64,000 bases of DNA. Origin: CAZDET01 sp964504335. GTDB lineage: Bacteria > Bacteroidota > Bacteroidia > Chitinophagales > Saprospiraceae. The position numbers were made by a program, and so were the translations under genes. Shown piece after piece: positions 1 through 9,800 of the stretch. How positions within the stretch are numbered: position 1 is the first letter of the stretch; every line of letters begins with the position of its first letter. Under the pieces are notes generated by a model. It was not told the DNA's origin, searched no databases, and saw nothing but the letters and a program-made list of their open reading frames with translations. The stretch covers positions 1-64,000 of the forward strand of contig CAZDET010000019.1 in the NCBI GenBank assembly GCA_964504335.1. Reading direction: 5' to 3'.

Positions 1-2902
1 GATAGAAGTAGACGGCACCCCGGTAGGCTTCGGGATCATCCTCCGTCTCGCTCATCGCACCGATCGCCAGGTATTGCTCGCTGAGGCCAATTCCGGAGCC
101 AAACTGAGGTTGCTCCGTCTGGCAATTCTCGATATGGGGCACTAGGGTCTTGTAAAGCATCCAGGGCTCCCCCCCCTGCGCGTTTCGATAGTAGGCAAAC
201 GCCCGGCCGATCCGATTGTCGGTCGGTGAATTATCCAGGGGGCAAATCTTATTGCCGGGGTCGCCGCCAATGGCGTAATCGCCCGAGATCGCTCCGGTGG
301 TGAAGCGGGTGGTTGGCTCATCGCTATGCCGTAGGGTGAAGGCTTGTTCCCACCAGTCGCCATAGCCGCGCTTTTCAAACAGGTAGGTCACCGGCACATA
401 TTGGCCCGAAGCATCTGCTTCTTCGAAGGGCACCACGATGCCGTCGCCGTCGCTCACGAAGGCATACCCAAACCCTCTTGCTTTGGCATTGGCGTTGTAC
501 GGAGGCAACTTCCCGTAGAGTGTCCACTCGTGGTCGGAGCCGGGGATCTCTTCGATGACCCCTACGTAGCCGGTCTCCTCGAGGCCATAATCATCGGCGG
601 ATGACGAGGCGGCGATCAGATTGCGATCGGCAATCGTTACGGCTTCTCCGTAGCTACTGCCTGCGGGCCCGGAAAATTCCTGCCACGTGCGCCAACGTCC
701 GGGCAGGCTCGACTGATCTTTGAGTAGCAAATGTACCGTGGCCGTGCCGGGTTCGCCGATGGTGGCCTTTCGATCGCGCATACTCAGCGCCGAGCCAAAA
801 TAAGCGTCGGAGCGACTGCCTTTCCATTTGGGTGGTTGAGGACTCACGGCCATATCGGCTCCCGGTTGGCCGGAGTCGGCCGTCAGTTTGCTGAACGAAT
901 AGAGGAAAACCGCACCCTGATTCTGGCTTCCGGGCCAGAAGGTTCGGTACGTACTGGCGCCCACCATGATATCCTCGCCGTTAAATGCCAGGGCACGTCC
1001 GTAATTGTCCTTTTGGTTGGGCCGGTTGCTCGTCAGTTTTTTCAATTGTGTCCATTGACGTGGCTCGGCTTCGTTCTCAAACAAATAGACGGCTCCCGCA
1101 CTCGGACAGGATGTAGTTCGGCAGGGAAAGATCAAATCAGAAGCACCGATCAATGCGCGTTGCTTCTCAAGCGCCAGCGCGTAACCAAACTGCTCATTTT
1201 CTTTTGGTTCGGCAGCGGTAATAGCACCCACCTCTTTCCACCTTCGCCCGTCAGAGCCACGTTCAAACACATAAACTGCTCCGGCATTCCTTTTTCCTGC
1301 CACCGTGCGGCTGGGAGCACTTACCAGCAGATACGTACCGGAGGTGGCAATGGCATAGCCAAACTGATCACCCGCCTGGCCATCCGAAGCGCTGAGCGTC
1401 GCTTCTTGCCACTGGTTGCGCGCTCTCCAGTACAAATAGACCGCGCCGCGTCGTTCCGATGCCACTTCGGCATTAGGTGCTCCGACCAAAAACTGCCCTT
1501 GGTTGTTGCCGAGCGCATGGCCAAAAAGCGTCTTTTCATTCGTCCCGGGCGGATACAAGACTTTCTCCGGCGACCAGAAAATGCGTTCGCCCATCGCATT
1601 GCGCCGATATAGATAGACGGCACCGCCGCCTGTGGCCCAGGTGTCATCTCCTGGCATGCCTACTAGTGCATAGCGCCCGTCTGTGAAGACGGAAGCGCCA
1701 AAGCCATCGCCGCTAACCGAAGCATCTACCGGATACAGTTGCTGTGCCTCCTCCCAGTTGGTGGCATACTCTCTCGAACCGCGGTTAAAATTATTCTGCC
1801 GGATTTTGGGCCAGGCGCTATCGGCCAGCCCATAACTATTGCTGACCACAGCGTATAACTTCCCGTCGTCATTACCGAAGTAGATCGTACCGTCGCTGCC
1901 GATCGTAGGGGAAGAGCTGATGCCGCTCCCGACGGATAAATCCCATTCGATGTTGCCGTCTTCATCCAGGGCGTAGAACGTGCCGGAGCTGGTTCCTACG
2001 TAAATCAGGCCGTCGTCGCCAAGGGCCGGTCTGGTGGAGACCAGGCCTTCCAGGGTTTTCATCCATTTGGTAGAACCGTCCTCCGGATCGAGCGCCGCCA
2101 GCACGGACTGCTCACCATCCTCCCAATCCATCTTCGCCACATAAAGGGTGCCATCGGTACCAATGGACGGCGGGTATGGATGAGCGCTGGTAATCCATTT
2201 TTTGGTCCCATCCGAATTAAGCGCACTTAGATCTTGGTAGACATTAATAACATACAAGACCGTATTCGCATCGATGGTAGGAGCATGCCGAGCTTCGTTG
2301 CCAAGGGCATCCGTATTCTTCCACTTTTCGGTGCCGTCGGGGTTAATTGCCCAGAAAATCAGATCCGTACCTACGTAAATCGTACCGTCTGGGCCAACGG
2401 AGGGGCTTTCAAAGTTGATAGATCCATTTTGAAACACCCATTTCTCTTCGCCGAAACGGTCGATGGCATGGAGCCCATCGTGTGCCCCTACGTAAACGCT
2501 GCCGTCTGCGGCCAGGGCCGGAGAAGCGGAATAAACGGGTTCTTCAAAGGAATGAATCCACTTTTCCGTGCCCGCTCCGGGGTCAAGTGCCAACAGCCGA
2601 TTGTCGTTAATGAAATAAACGGTGCCGTCGGTACCTACGGCCGGGATGGCACCAACCGGGCTACCGGCATCGTATTTCCATTTTTCGGTACCGTCCGGGT
2701 GGACGGCGTACAGGTGCCCATCGTCGCTACCGACGTAGATAGTGCCATCCAGGCCGATGGCCGGGGAAGAGTGGATGGCATCCCCTGTGGAGAACGTCCA
2801 TGAAATGGTTCCGGCTCTGTCGGCCAGTTCGATGGGCATCCGATCCTGAACGCCACAGCTTACTAATGCAAGTAATAGGAATAGGAGATATGGCCTTTTC
2901 AT
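1..2902 (-). CDS. Large lipoprotein with PQQ-like and FG-GAP-like repeats (3' end outside window)
   Basis: The minus frame is open from an ATG at 2902 to the left edge, at least 967 residues with no stop. The start gives a lipoprotein signal: MKRP, a Leu-rich core, then LVSCG with the acylated Cys near residue 17. Residues of about 25-340 hold tandem PQQ-like/quinoprotein-type repeats built around DGT(I/V)YVG and LYA(V/L) motifs (DGTIYVGSDDG, DGSVYVGAHDG, DGTLYVAK, DGTIYFGNDDG). From about residue 390 the pattern changes to FG-GAP-like units (GDGFGAS, ALVGMPGDD, GAVYLY, FGYALA, LLVSAPS). Such repeats form beta-propellers. The protein is probably surface-attached and binding or structural rather than enzymatic. 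The missing end could carry a sorting domain. The gene is monocistronic as far as can be seen. Long plus-strand ORFs here are shadows. Confidence 0.85.
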   Translation of the reverse strand, partial: MKRPYLLFLLLALVSCGVQDRMPIELADRAGTISWTFSTGDAIHSSPAIGLDGTIYVGSDDGHLYAVHPDGTEKWKYDAGSPVGAIPAVGTDGTVYFINDNRLLALDPGAGTEKWIHSFEEPVYSASPALAADGSVYVGAHDGLHAIDRFGEEKWVFQNGSINFESPSVGPDGTIYVGTDLIFWAINPDGTEKWKNTDALGNEARHAPTIDANTVLYVINVYQDLSALNSDGTKKWITSAHPYPPSIGTDGTLYVAKMDWEDGEQSVLAALDPEDGSTKWMKTLEGLVSTRPALGDDGLIYVGTSSGTFYALDEDGNIEWDLSVGSGISSSPTIGSDGTIYFGNDDGKLYAVVSNSYGLADSAWPKIRQNNFNRGSREYATNWEEAQQLYPVDASVSGDGFGASVFTDGRYALVGMPGDDTWATGGGAVYLYRRNAMGERIFWSPEKVLYPPGTNEKTLFGHALGNNQGQFLVGAPNAEVASERRGAVYLYWRARNQWQEATLSASDGQAGDQFGYAIATSGTYLLVSAPSRTVAGKRNAGAVYVFERGSDGRRWKEVGAITAAEPKENEQFGYALALEKQRALIGASDLIFPCRTTSCPSAGAVYLFENEAEPRQWTQLKKLTSNRPNQKDNYGRALAFNGEDIMVGASTYRTFWPGSQNQGAVFLYSFSKLTADSGQPGADMAVSPQPPKWKGSRSDAYFGSALSMRDRKATIGEPGTATVHLLLKDQSSLPGRWRTWQEFSGPAGSSYGEAVTIADRNLIAASSSADDYGLEETGYVGVIEEIPGSDHEWTLYGKLPPYNANAKARGFGYAFVSDGDGIVVPFEEADASGQYVPVTYLFEKRGYGDWWEQAFTLRHSDEPTTRFTTGAISGDYAIGGDPGNKICPLDNSPTDNRIGRAFAYYRNAQGGEPWMLYKTLVPHIENCQTEQPQFGSGIGLSEQYLAIGAMSETEDDPEAYRGAVYFY

Positions 2903-3151
2903 TGGTGTTTTATTTGGACTAGGGAATAATATCAGTCAGCGCATTAATTCCTCTGCGCAAACCTTCTTTGAAAGAAAAGACCTAACAGGTACATTTTTGA
3001 TGACAAAAATCAACTTAATATATGAATTCTATCATATTAAAAGGGCCTGAATAACAAATAGCTTTAGGTTCTTCATCGCGTGATATACATTAGTGAAAAA
3101 ACAATGCTTGAGTGATCTTTATCATTATTTTTTGGCCTAAAATAAAAGACC

Positions 3152-3634
3152 ATGCCACTCTATCCCAAATTTGTAGAATCAGAACATTGGCTAGCCTTTA
3201 AAACAAATGACCGCGTCGGAACTCAAGACGTCTATTTTGTCTCCGTTTCCGGAGTTGCACATATTGAATACAAAGGGAATTCCGGTTCCTGGTTTACGAA
3301 TGACGTGACCATTCATGTCAATTTGCCCGTATGGGATATTCCCGTACCGCCTCCTCCGGATGAAGGTACAGATATGATGCACAACCCTATATTCAAAAGT
3401 AAAAACTGGGTGGTATACGCTTCCTTAAATTCAATTTACAACCACAGCCGCGCAATCAATAGTGGCCACGCTGTCAACAACTTTAAATTGCACAATCCAC
3501 ACCATCTGAGTAATGGTCTAGCAAAAATTGGCATTAGAGTTTCGGTTAGTGACAGAGATGCCTATTTGTACCGAGTGGGCTTTAAAGCCGATCTGCTGGT
3601 CTATTTTAGTCATTATTACTCTCACCCTGCTTAG
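3152..3634 (+). CDS. Hypothetical protein, 160 aa, A+T-rich
   Basis: I do not recognise a family. The ATG at 3152 begins MPLYPKFVESEHW, with no signal peptide, lipobox or membrane segment. The protein is rich in aromatic residues, His and Asn, with alternating hydrophobic stretches (QDVYFVSVSG, VTIHVNLPVWDIPV) that suggest a beta-sheet fold, and a PVPPPPDEG linker near residue 70. The gene and the 250 bp before it are visibly richer in A+T than the flanking genes, which fits recent acquisition. It ends 5 bp from the convergent comM stop. Coding status rests on ORF length and protein-like composition only. Confidence 0.6.
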   Translation: MPLYPKFVESEHWLAFKTNDRVGTQDVYFVSVSGVAHIEYKGNSGSWFTNDVTIHVNLPVWDIPVPPPPDEGTDMMHNPIFKSKNWVVYASLNSIYNHSRAINSGHAVNNFKLHNPHHLSNGLAKIGIRVSVSDRDAYLYRVGFKADLLVYFSHYYSHPA

Positions 3635-3639
3635 GTCTT

Positions 3640-5196
3640 TTATTCCGCCCAATGTTCCCGGTCGAGGTTGCGAAAATGGATGGCTTCGGCCAGGTGCGCC
3701 GTCTGTATGCCGGCACATCCCTCCAGGTCGGCGGCCGTGCGGGCCACCTTCAGGATGCGATCGTAGGCCCGGGCGGAGAGTTGCAGCTTTTCCATGGCGC
3801 GCTTAACCAGCAGCGTGCCGGCCTGATCGATTTGGCACAATTCCCGCACCATGCGGCTAGGCATTTGGGCATTCGCATGAATGGACAGATCGGTAAACCG
3901 CTCGGCCTGAATGGCGCGGGCGCGCTCTACCTGCTCGGCGAGGGCCGAACTGGTGAGCTTTGGCCGCTCGATGCCCGTTAGCTCGTCGTAGCTGACCGGT
4001 GTCACTTCCACGTGCAGATCGATGCGATCGAGTAGCGGCCCGCTGATGCGATTGAGGTAGCGCTTGACTACCCCCGGCCCGCAGACACATTCTTTGTCGG
4101 GATGGTTGTAGTAGCCGCAAGGGCAGGGGTTCATGGAGGCAATGAGCATGAAATTGGCCGGGAAATCGACTGTAATTCGCGCTCGGGAAATCGTCACCTT
4201 GCGGTCTTCCAGCGGTTGGCGCATCACTTCCAGTACCGTGCGTTTGAATTCCGGCAATTCGTCGAGAAACAATACGCCGTTGTGGGCCAGGCTGATCTCC
4301 CCCGGTCGGGGGAAGGAGCCACCGCCTACTAAGGCCACATCGCTGATGGTATGGTGCGGGGCGCGGAAAGGGCGAGTAGTAACCAGTGCCGATCCCTGCG
4401 GCAGGGTGCCGGCCACGGAGTGAATTTTTGTCGTTTCGAGTGCTTCCGGCAACGAAAGCGGCGGCAGGATGGTAGGCATGCGCCGCGCCAGCATTGTTTT
4501 CCCGGCACCGGGCGGCCCGATGAGGATGACGTTGTGCCCTCCGGCGGCGGCAATAGTCAGGGCGCGCTTGATGTTTTCCTGCCCCCGCACGTCGCTGAAA
4601 TCGACGCCGTAATTGTTGCGGTTGTCGTAGAATTCGTCCCGGGTTTCCACGAAAGTAGGGGGCATCGGGCTTTGCCCACTGAGCAGATCGGCTGCCTCCC
4701 GGAGCGTTTCGACCCCGTACACCGGAAGGTTATTTACAATGGCCGCTTCGCGGGCATTTTGCTTCGGCACGATCAACCCTTGAAACCCTTCCTTGCGGGC
4801 CTGAATAGCGATGGGCAGTGCCCCGGTAATGGGCCGCAGGCTGCCATCCAGCGACAATTCGCCCATGATCATGTAGCGATCGAGCTCATCAGCCTGGATT
4901 TCCTTGGTGCCGGCGAGTAGGGCAAGGGCAATGGGCAGGTCGTAGGCCGCTCCCTCCTTGCGGATATCCGCCGGAGCCAGATTGATGATCGTTTTTACCC
5001 GGACATTCTTGAAGCCCGCGCTTTTCACCGCCGCTTCGATGCGAAAAGAGCCCTCCCGGATGGCATTGTCGGGTAGGCCCACGAGGTGGTACCACGGCTT
5101 GTTCGCTTCGATGGTCGCTCCCCCGGTGTGTACTTCTACGGTGATGGTCTGTGCCTCTACGCCCTGAACGGCGCTGGCAAACGTTTTTACAAGCAT
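3640..5196 (-). CDS. comM: YifB/ComM-family Mg-chelatase-like AAA+ ATPase
   Basis: 518 residues, the usual family length. I chose the ATG at 5196 because MLVKTFASAVQGVEA is the normal N-terminus; the longer frame to 5271 adds an unlike 25-residue tail. The order is an N-terminal ChlI/Lon-protease-like domain (residues about 1-170), an AAA+ core with Walker A GPPGAGKT near 222 and Walker B LFLDELPEF near 305, a four-Cys cluster (CPCG...CVCG) near 356-371 as in ComM, and a C-terminal Mg-chelatase subdomain with an arginine-rich helix. In Gram-negative competence ComM is a hexameric helicase promoting branch migration during integration of transforming DNA. That role is established for Vibrio and Haemophilus and is inferred here. 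The gene stands alone. Confidence 0.93.
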   Translation of the reverse strand: MLVKTFASAVQGVEAQTITVEVHTGGATIEANKPWYHLVGLPDNAIREGSFRIEAAVKSAGFKNVRVKTIINLAPADIRKEGAAYDLPIALALLAGTKEIQADELDRYMIMGELSLDGSLRPITGALPIAIQARKEGFQGLIVPKQNAREAAIVNNLPVYGVETLREAADLLSGQSPMPPTFVETRDEFYDNRNNYGVDFSDVRGQENIKRALTIAAAGGHNVILIGPPGAGKTMLARRMPTILPPLSLPEALETTKIHSVAGTLPQGSALVTTRPFRAPHHTISDVALVGGGSFPRPGEISLAHNGVLFLDELPEFKRTVLEVMRQPLEDRKVTISRARITVDFPANFMLIASMNPCPCGYYNHPDKECVCGPGVVKRYLNRISGPLLDRIDLHVEVTPVSYDELTGIERPKLTSSALAEQVERARAIQAERFTDLSIHANAQMPSRMVRELCQIDQAGTLLVKRAMEKLQLSARAYDRILKVARTAADLEGCAGIQTAHLAEAIHFRNLDREHWAE

Positions 5197-5240
5197 ATAC
5201 GCCCTGTGTTTACGGGCGGTCAATGTAGGGAGATGGCGGC

Positions 5241-5270
5241 AAAAAGAAAAGGCCGCAAAATGCGGCCACA
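5241..5270 (-). terminator. Rho-independent terminator of the LTXXQ gene
   Basis: The perfect inverted repeat GGCCGCA-AAA-TGCGGCC spans 5251-5267. Read on the minus strand it is followed at once by TTTTCTTTTT. It lies about 80 bp past the stop of the LTXXQ gene and just before the comM start, so it would end that transcript before comM. Confidence 0.75.
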
Positions 5271-5349
5271 AGACTCCTAGTAATTGGGATAAACGAATTC
5301 GGTTTTTTCCTTAACGTCTGTTTACCAGCTCGTTGTAAAACGAGAATGC

Positions 5350-5988
5350 TTAATTCCGCCCTTGGCCTCGGCGGCGGCTGCGTTGGCGGCGCTTATCGCG
5401 GTTTTCCTTCAGCATTTCCACCTGTTCGGGTGTCAGAATTTCATCGATGGCGGCCGATTGCTCCTGGTAGACCTGCTGCACCGCGGCGCGGCGGTCTTCG
5501 GGGCTTTCGTAATCGGTTTCCCGGATGGTTTGCAGCTGCTCTTTCGTCTCGGCAGCCAGGGCGGTTAGTTGGGTTTCCTGCTCCTCGGTGAGGCCCAGGG
5601 CTTCCTTCTTCGCTTCGATTTGTGCCATGCGATTGGCCTGGCGCTCTTCGCGGCCGGTTTGGATCTGTTCGATTTGCTCGGGCGTCAGGATTTCCATGAT
5701 GGAAGCGCGCATGTCTGCGCCGAGCTGTCGCATGGCGTCCTGGCGTTCAGTTTGTGTGTAATCGCCAGTCCGGAGTTCCTGCATGGTGGCGCGGGCCTCT
5801 TCCTGTAGGGCCAGGAGTTGCTCCTCCTGTTCGTCGGTGATACCCAGTTCCTCTTTACCGTCTTCGATAAGCCGTTGGAGGGCCTGGCGGTCCATACGCG
5901 GCGGGTTTGGCTGCGCAAGCAGCACGACCGGGCCTGCGAGTAATAAAAAGCTAAGGACTGTCAGGATGATTTTGTGCGTTCGTTTCAT
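5350..5988 (-). CDS. Exported LTXXQ/Spy-like protein with duplicated domain
   Basis: 212 residues from the ATG at 5988, chosen because it starts a clear signal peptide (MKRTHKII, then a Leu/Val core, cut after LLAQ). The mature protein is a charged, Gln/Glu-rich helical pair of repeats. Each repeat has ELGITDEQEEQL or ALGLTEEQETQL, then about 40 residues, then EILTPEQ(I/V)E. LTPEQ is the LTXXQ signature of Spy/CpxP periplasmic chaperone-like proteins. The C-terminus is very basic (KRRQRSRRRGQGRN). It may be a periplasmic chaperone or stress sensor. No sigma-factor or two-component partner is adjacent. Confidence 0.72.
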   Translation of the reverse strand: MKRTHKIILTVLSFLLLAGPVVLLAQPNPPRMDRQALQRLIEDGKEELGITDEQEEQLLALQEEARATMQELRTGDYTQTERQDAMRQLGADMRASIMEILTPEQIEQIQTGREERQANRMAQIEAKKEALGLTEEQETQLTALAAETKEQLQTIRETDYESPEDRRAAVQQVYQEQSAAIDEILTPEQVEMLKENRDKRRQRSRRRGQGRN

Positions 5989-6095
5989 TGGTTCGAGATT
6001 TATGCTTTTGACGGGATAAGGAACGCTGGGTTTAATTGTACTCGGTTTGGAGCGCGTTTTTTGAAATTTTCCAGAGTCGCCTAACCTGCTTAGCA

Positions 6096-6854
6096 ATGAC
6101 CTGCTCAGAAAAAATCGGCAAATCCTTTGTCCCCGACCAGGCCTGGAATTACGACGGAGCCGGCCACGGTACTCATTGTGCCGGGACGATAGCCGGAGGG
6201 CAGACCGATAAAGGAATACGGTACGGAGTTGCCCCCGAGGTAGACCTGCTTATTGGAAAAGTGCTCGCCGATGGTGGTGCCGGGCGCGGCAGTTGGATAA
6301 TTGACGGAATCGATTGGGCGATTGAGAAACAGGCCAAGGTGCTCTCGCTCTCCGTAGGGGCTCCGGTGAAAATCGGCGAATCGCCTTCTCCAATTTTCGA
6401 GCGGATTGGCAAGCGGGCACTGGACAACAACTGTCTCATTGTCGCGGCGGCGGGGAATAACAGTCGACGGCCCCACCGACTCCCGGAGCCGGTGTGTAAT
6501 CCCGCGAATGCCGATTCGATTCTCGCCGTGGCGGGAGTCGATCGCGCGCTCCAGGTAGCAGCCTTCTCTAACGGTGGGCTGAATGCCTTCAATGGCGGCC
6601 AGATCGACCTGGCAGCACCGAGCGTGGACGTGCTGAGTGCTTATAGCGATAATGCACCCAACGGCGGTCATTATCTAAGTATGCGTGGCACGAGTATGGC
6701 GGCTCCTCACGTGGCCGGAGTAGCTGCCCTATACCGGGAAAAGTTTCCCGATCTCAGTGCTAAAGCCATCTGGATCAAAATGTGTGAAAATGCCAAACAC
6801 CTGCCTACTCAAAAGTACCGGGATGTAGGGCACGGACTCGTCCAGGTTATCTGA
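6096..6854 (+). pseudogene. 5'-truncated subtilase (S8 peptidase) remnant
   Basis: From about 6108 the frame matches a subtilase core in order: the His motif GHGTHCAGT, the oxyanion Asn region AAAGNN, and the catalytic Ser motif GTSMAAPHVAGVAALY. The N-terminal third is missing, including the strand carrying the catalytic Asp (usual form DTGI). Homology seems to begin abruptly at GKSFVPDQA. The first in-frame ATG is 6096 (MTCSEK), and a TTG exists at 6036. The 100 bp upstream hold no DTG-like sequence in any frame I read, no signal peptide and no promoter of their own, and they are shared with the divergent LTXXQ gene. With no Asp it should be inactive. Most likely it is a relic of a deletion. 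Confidence 0.68.
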
Positions 6855-6865
6855 TCCGTGCTCCG

Positions 6866-9800
6866 TCACTTCGCGCTATACAGCAACCGCTCGTTCAGCT
6901 CCTCGATTCCCACCCCGGGGTCGATAGCATCGTATACGGCGGCGTGTACCCGTTCGCGAATATCGAGCTTATTAAGGCGGTAATTGCGCATACTCGGATA
7001 CGTGCGATTCGACAGAAACACAAAAATCAGGTCTTCCTTGGGATCGACCCAGACGCAGGTGCCGGTAAAGCCCTGATGGCCGAAGGTCCGGGCCGATGCA
7101 GCATCGGCCATGTTTAGGGAGCGGTCTTCGTTGAGTTGTTTCATATCGAAGCCCAGGCCGCGCCGCGTATCGGTCTGGTAGCGGTGGGTGAAGGCGCGCA
7201 CGGTACGCTGGTCCAGGTAGCGGCGGTCGCCGTAGGCACCGTCTTGCAGGAGCAGTTGCATGAGCACGGCCAGATCGTGGGCGGAGCCGAAGAGGCCCGC
7301 ATGGCCGCTCACGCCTCCGAGCATGGCAGCACCCATATCGTGCACGTAGCCCTGGATGCGTTGGCCGCGGAAGTAGTGATCTTCTTCCGTGGGCACGACC
7401 TGATCCCGTGGGAATTGCTTGAGGGGTTGATAGGTTAATTCATGAAGCCCCAACGGCCGGTAGAAGTGCCGCTGTACGTAATCGGCCAGATTTTCACCGC
7501 TGACGTCTTCGACCAGCTCCGCCAGCAGGTAAAACCCGAGATCGCTATATCGGTAAGAGCCGGGCTGCCGCAGGTCCGACTGAATGATTTGATCCCAAAT
7601 TTCGCCTACATAGTCGATGTCCATGTAGAGCTTATCGGTTACTTCTACGACGAAATCCCCACCGGGTTGAGGACGATAGTACGTGGAAGAAGGCTTTGGC
7701 CGTTGCCGGGTCCCACTCATGGTTTTGGTGTAGAAGGGAATCCAGGCCTGGAGCCCCGCGCGATGCGCCAGAATGTCACTAATGACGAGTCGACCTTTAT
7801 TGGTGGCTTTTAGTTGAGGCAGGTATTCGCCGATGGGATCGTGAATATCCACCAAGCCCCGCTCGAAGAGGTCCATCACCGCCATCGTGGAAGCGGCGAT
7901 TTTTGTGACGGATGCTAAATCGTAGAGATCGTCTGTTTTGACGGGGCGCTTCCGGGCATAGGTGTGATGTCCGTAGGCTTTTTCAAACACAATCTGGCCC
8001 TTTCGGGCAACGAGCACCACACAGCCGGGCGTGGCTTTTTCTTCAATAGCTTCTGCTACGATATCATCGACCTGCCGTTCCAATTGATCGCCCGACAGGC
8101 CGACCCGAATCGGAGCGGCGTAACCCATCCGGAAATTCTTCTGCGTAACCACGCCGGAGTTGAAATGGCTCCGCCGGGATGCCGTCACAGGGAGGCGCCC
8201 GGAAATGGGAATGGCACCGAATATTCCCTGAGCGGCAACGTCTTGGGCCATCTCTTCATTGGAGTAGGCCACTAGTACATTGTCGAGGGCATCGAGCTTT
8301 TCCAGTGCGTAGGGGCTGCCAAAGACCGTTACCAGAACTTGCGTCTGCTCTTGTAAGCGGGTGAGCAGGTTCACGACACTATTTTGAACATCCACCGGTT
8401 CGAGGAAGGACTTTCCGGAAGCGTGAAAACTGACGATGACGAGATCCTCCTTGCGCAGTCGTTGGAATAATTCTTCCTGGGCCGCGGCCGACAAACTGTT
8501 GGCCGTTTGCAGCAGGTCGATGCTCGAATAATCGGCCAGTCGATTTTGGAATGTATTGCGTTGGCGGGTTCCAATCGCCAAGGCAGCCAGGTTGAGCGAG
8601 TCCAACGGCCCGATGGGCAGCAAGTTGGGTGTGGCGCGCACCAGGGTCAGGGAGTGCTCGTACAACTGTTGCTTCAGATCAACGGCGGCGGACTGATTGA
8701 GGTCCGATCGCAAATTAGCAGCGGGCAAATTGCGCGGTTGGAAAAGGCCCAGGCGGTACTTGGCCAGTAAGATGCGCTTAATGCTGCGATCAATACGCTC
8801 TTGATCGATTTTGCCATCTGCCACGTATGCCCGGATGGTGCGTACGGCGGCGGGGATATCTTCGGGCAGTAACAGCACGTCGGCTCCGGCGAGCAGTGCT
8901 TCCGCTTCGACGGCACCGGGGTCGAAATACTTGGTTACCCCTTTCATATCGAGGGCATCTGTGTAAATCAGGCCATCGAAGCGCAGGTCTTCGCGCAGTA
9001 AATTCGAAACGGTACTTTGACTGAGCGTAGTGGGGCGATTTTGCCGGTCGTCGAGGGCTGGCACTTCGAGGTGGGCGACCATCACACTTCCGACGCCGTG
9101 TTGCACCAGTGCCCGAAACGGATACAACTCTACGCTATCCAGCCGGCTCCGCTCGAACGGAATGACCGGCAAATCTTTGTGGCTGTCCACATCCGTATCA
9201 CCGTGGCCCGGAAAATGCTTGGCGCAAGCCATCACGCCGTGATCCTGGAGCCCCTTCATATACATGTAGCTCTTCACCGTGACGTTGTAGCGATCCTCTC
9301 CGAAGGAACGGGTACCGATCACGGGGTTTTCCGGATTATTATTGATATCTACGACCGGCGAGAAGCTGACGTGTACGCCCATCCGCTTCAACTGGCGGGC
9401 AATTTCGGCCCCCATTTCGTAGATCAATCGATTGTCTTGCAGGGCCCCCAGGGCCAATTGCTTAGGGAAGCTGATGGTCGAAGCCGGCATGCGCATGCCC
9501 AGTCCCCATTCGGCATCCATAGAAACCAATAGCGGCAAATTGCTCCTGCGCTGGTAGCGCTCCGTAAGTCGCAGCTGTTCTTCGGGTGTTCCCTGGAAAA
9601 AGCAAAGCCCGCCAATGTGATGGTTGGTAATGAGTTGCTCGACCTTTCGCACGTGATCGGCACCGAAGTTGGAATGAGCCCGCACCATGAAGAGCTGGCC
9701 CAGGCGCTGGTCCGGGTTCAGTGATTGAAAGACCGAATCAACCCACTGTGTTTCTTGAGGGGTAAGCTTCGACAAATCCGACTGGTAGGATTGTCCCCAA

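Noticed and set aside
731..1612. Plus-strand open frame of 293 codons
   Set aside because: It is antisense to the continuous minus-strand lipoprotein frame with clear PQQ/FG-GAP repeats; its own translation is low-complexity and matches nothing.
5989..6095. Missing 5' part of the subtilase in another frame
   Set aside because: I read the region in all plus frames and saw no DTG-type strand, so a simple frameshift does not explain the truncation.
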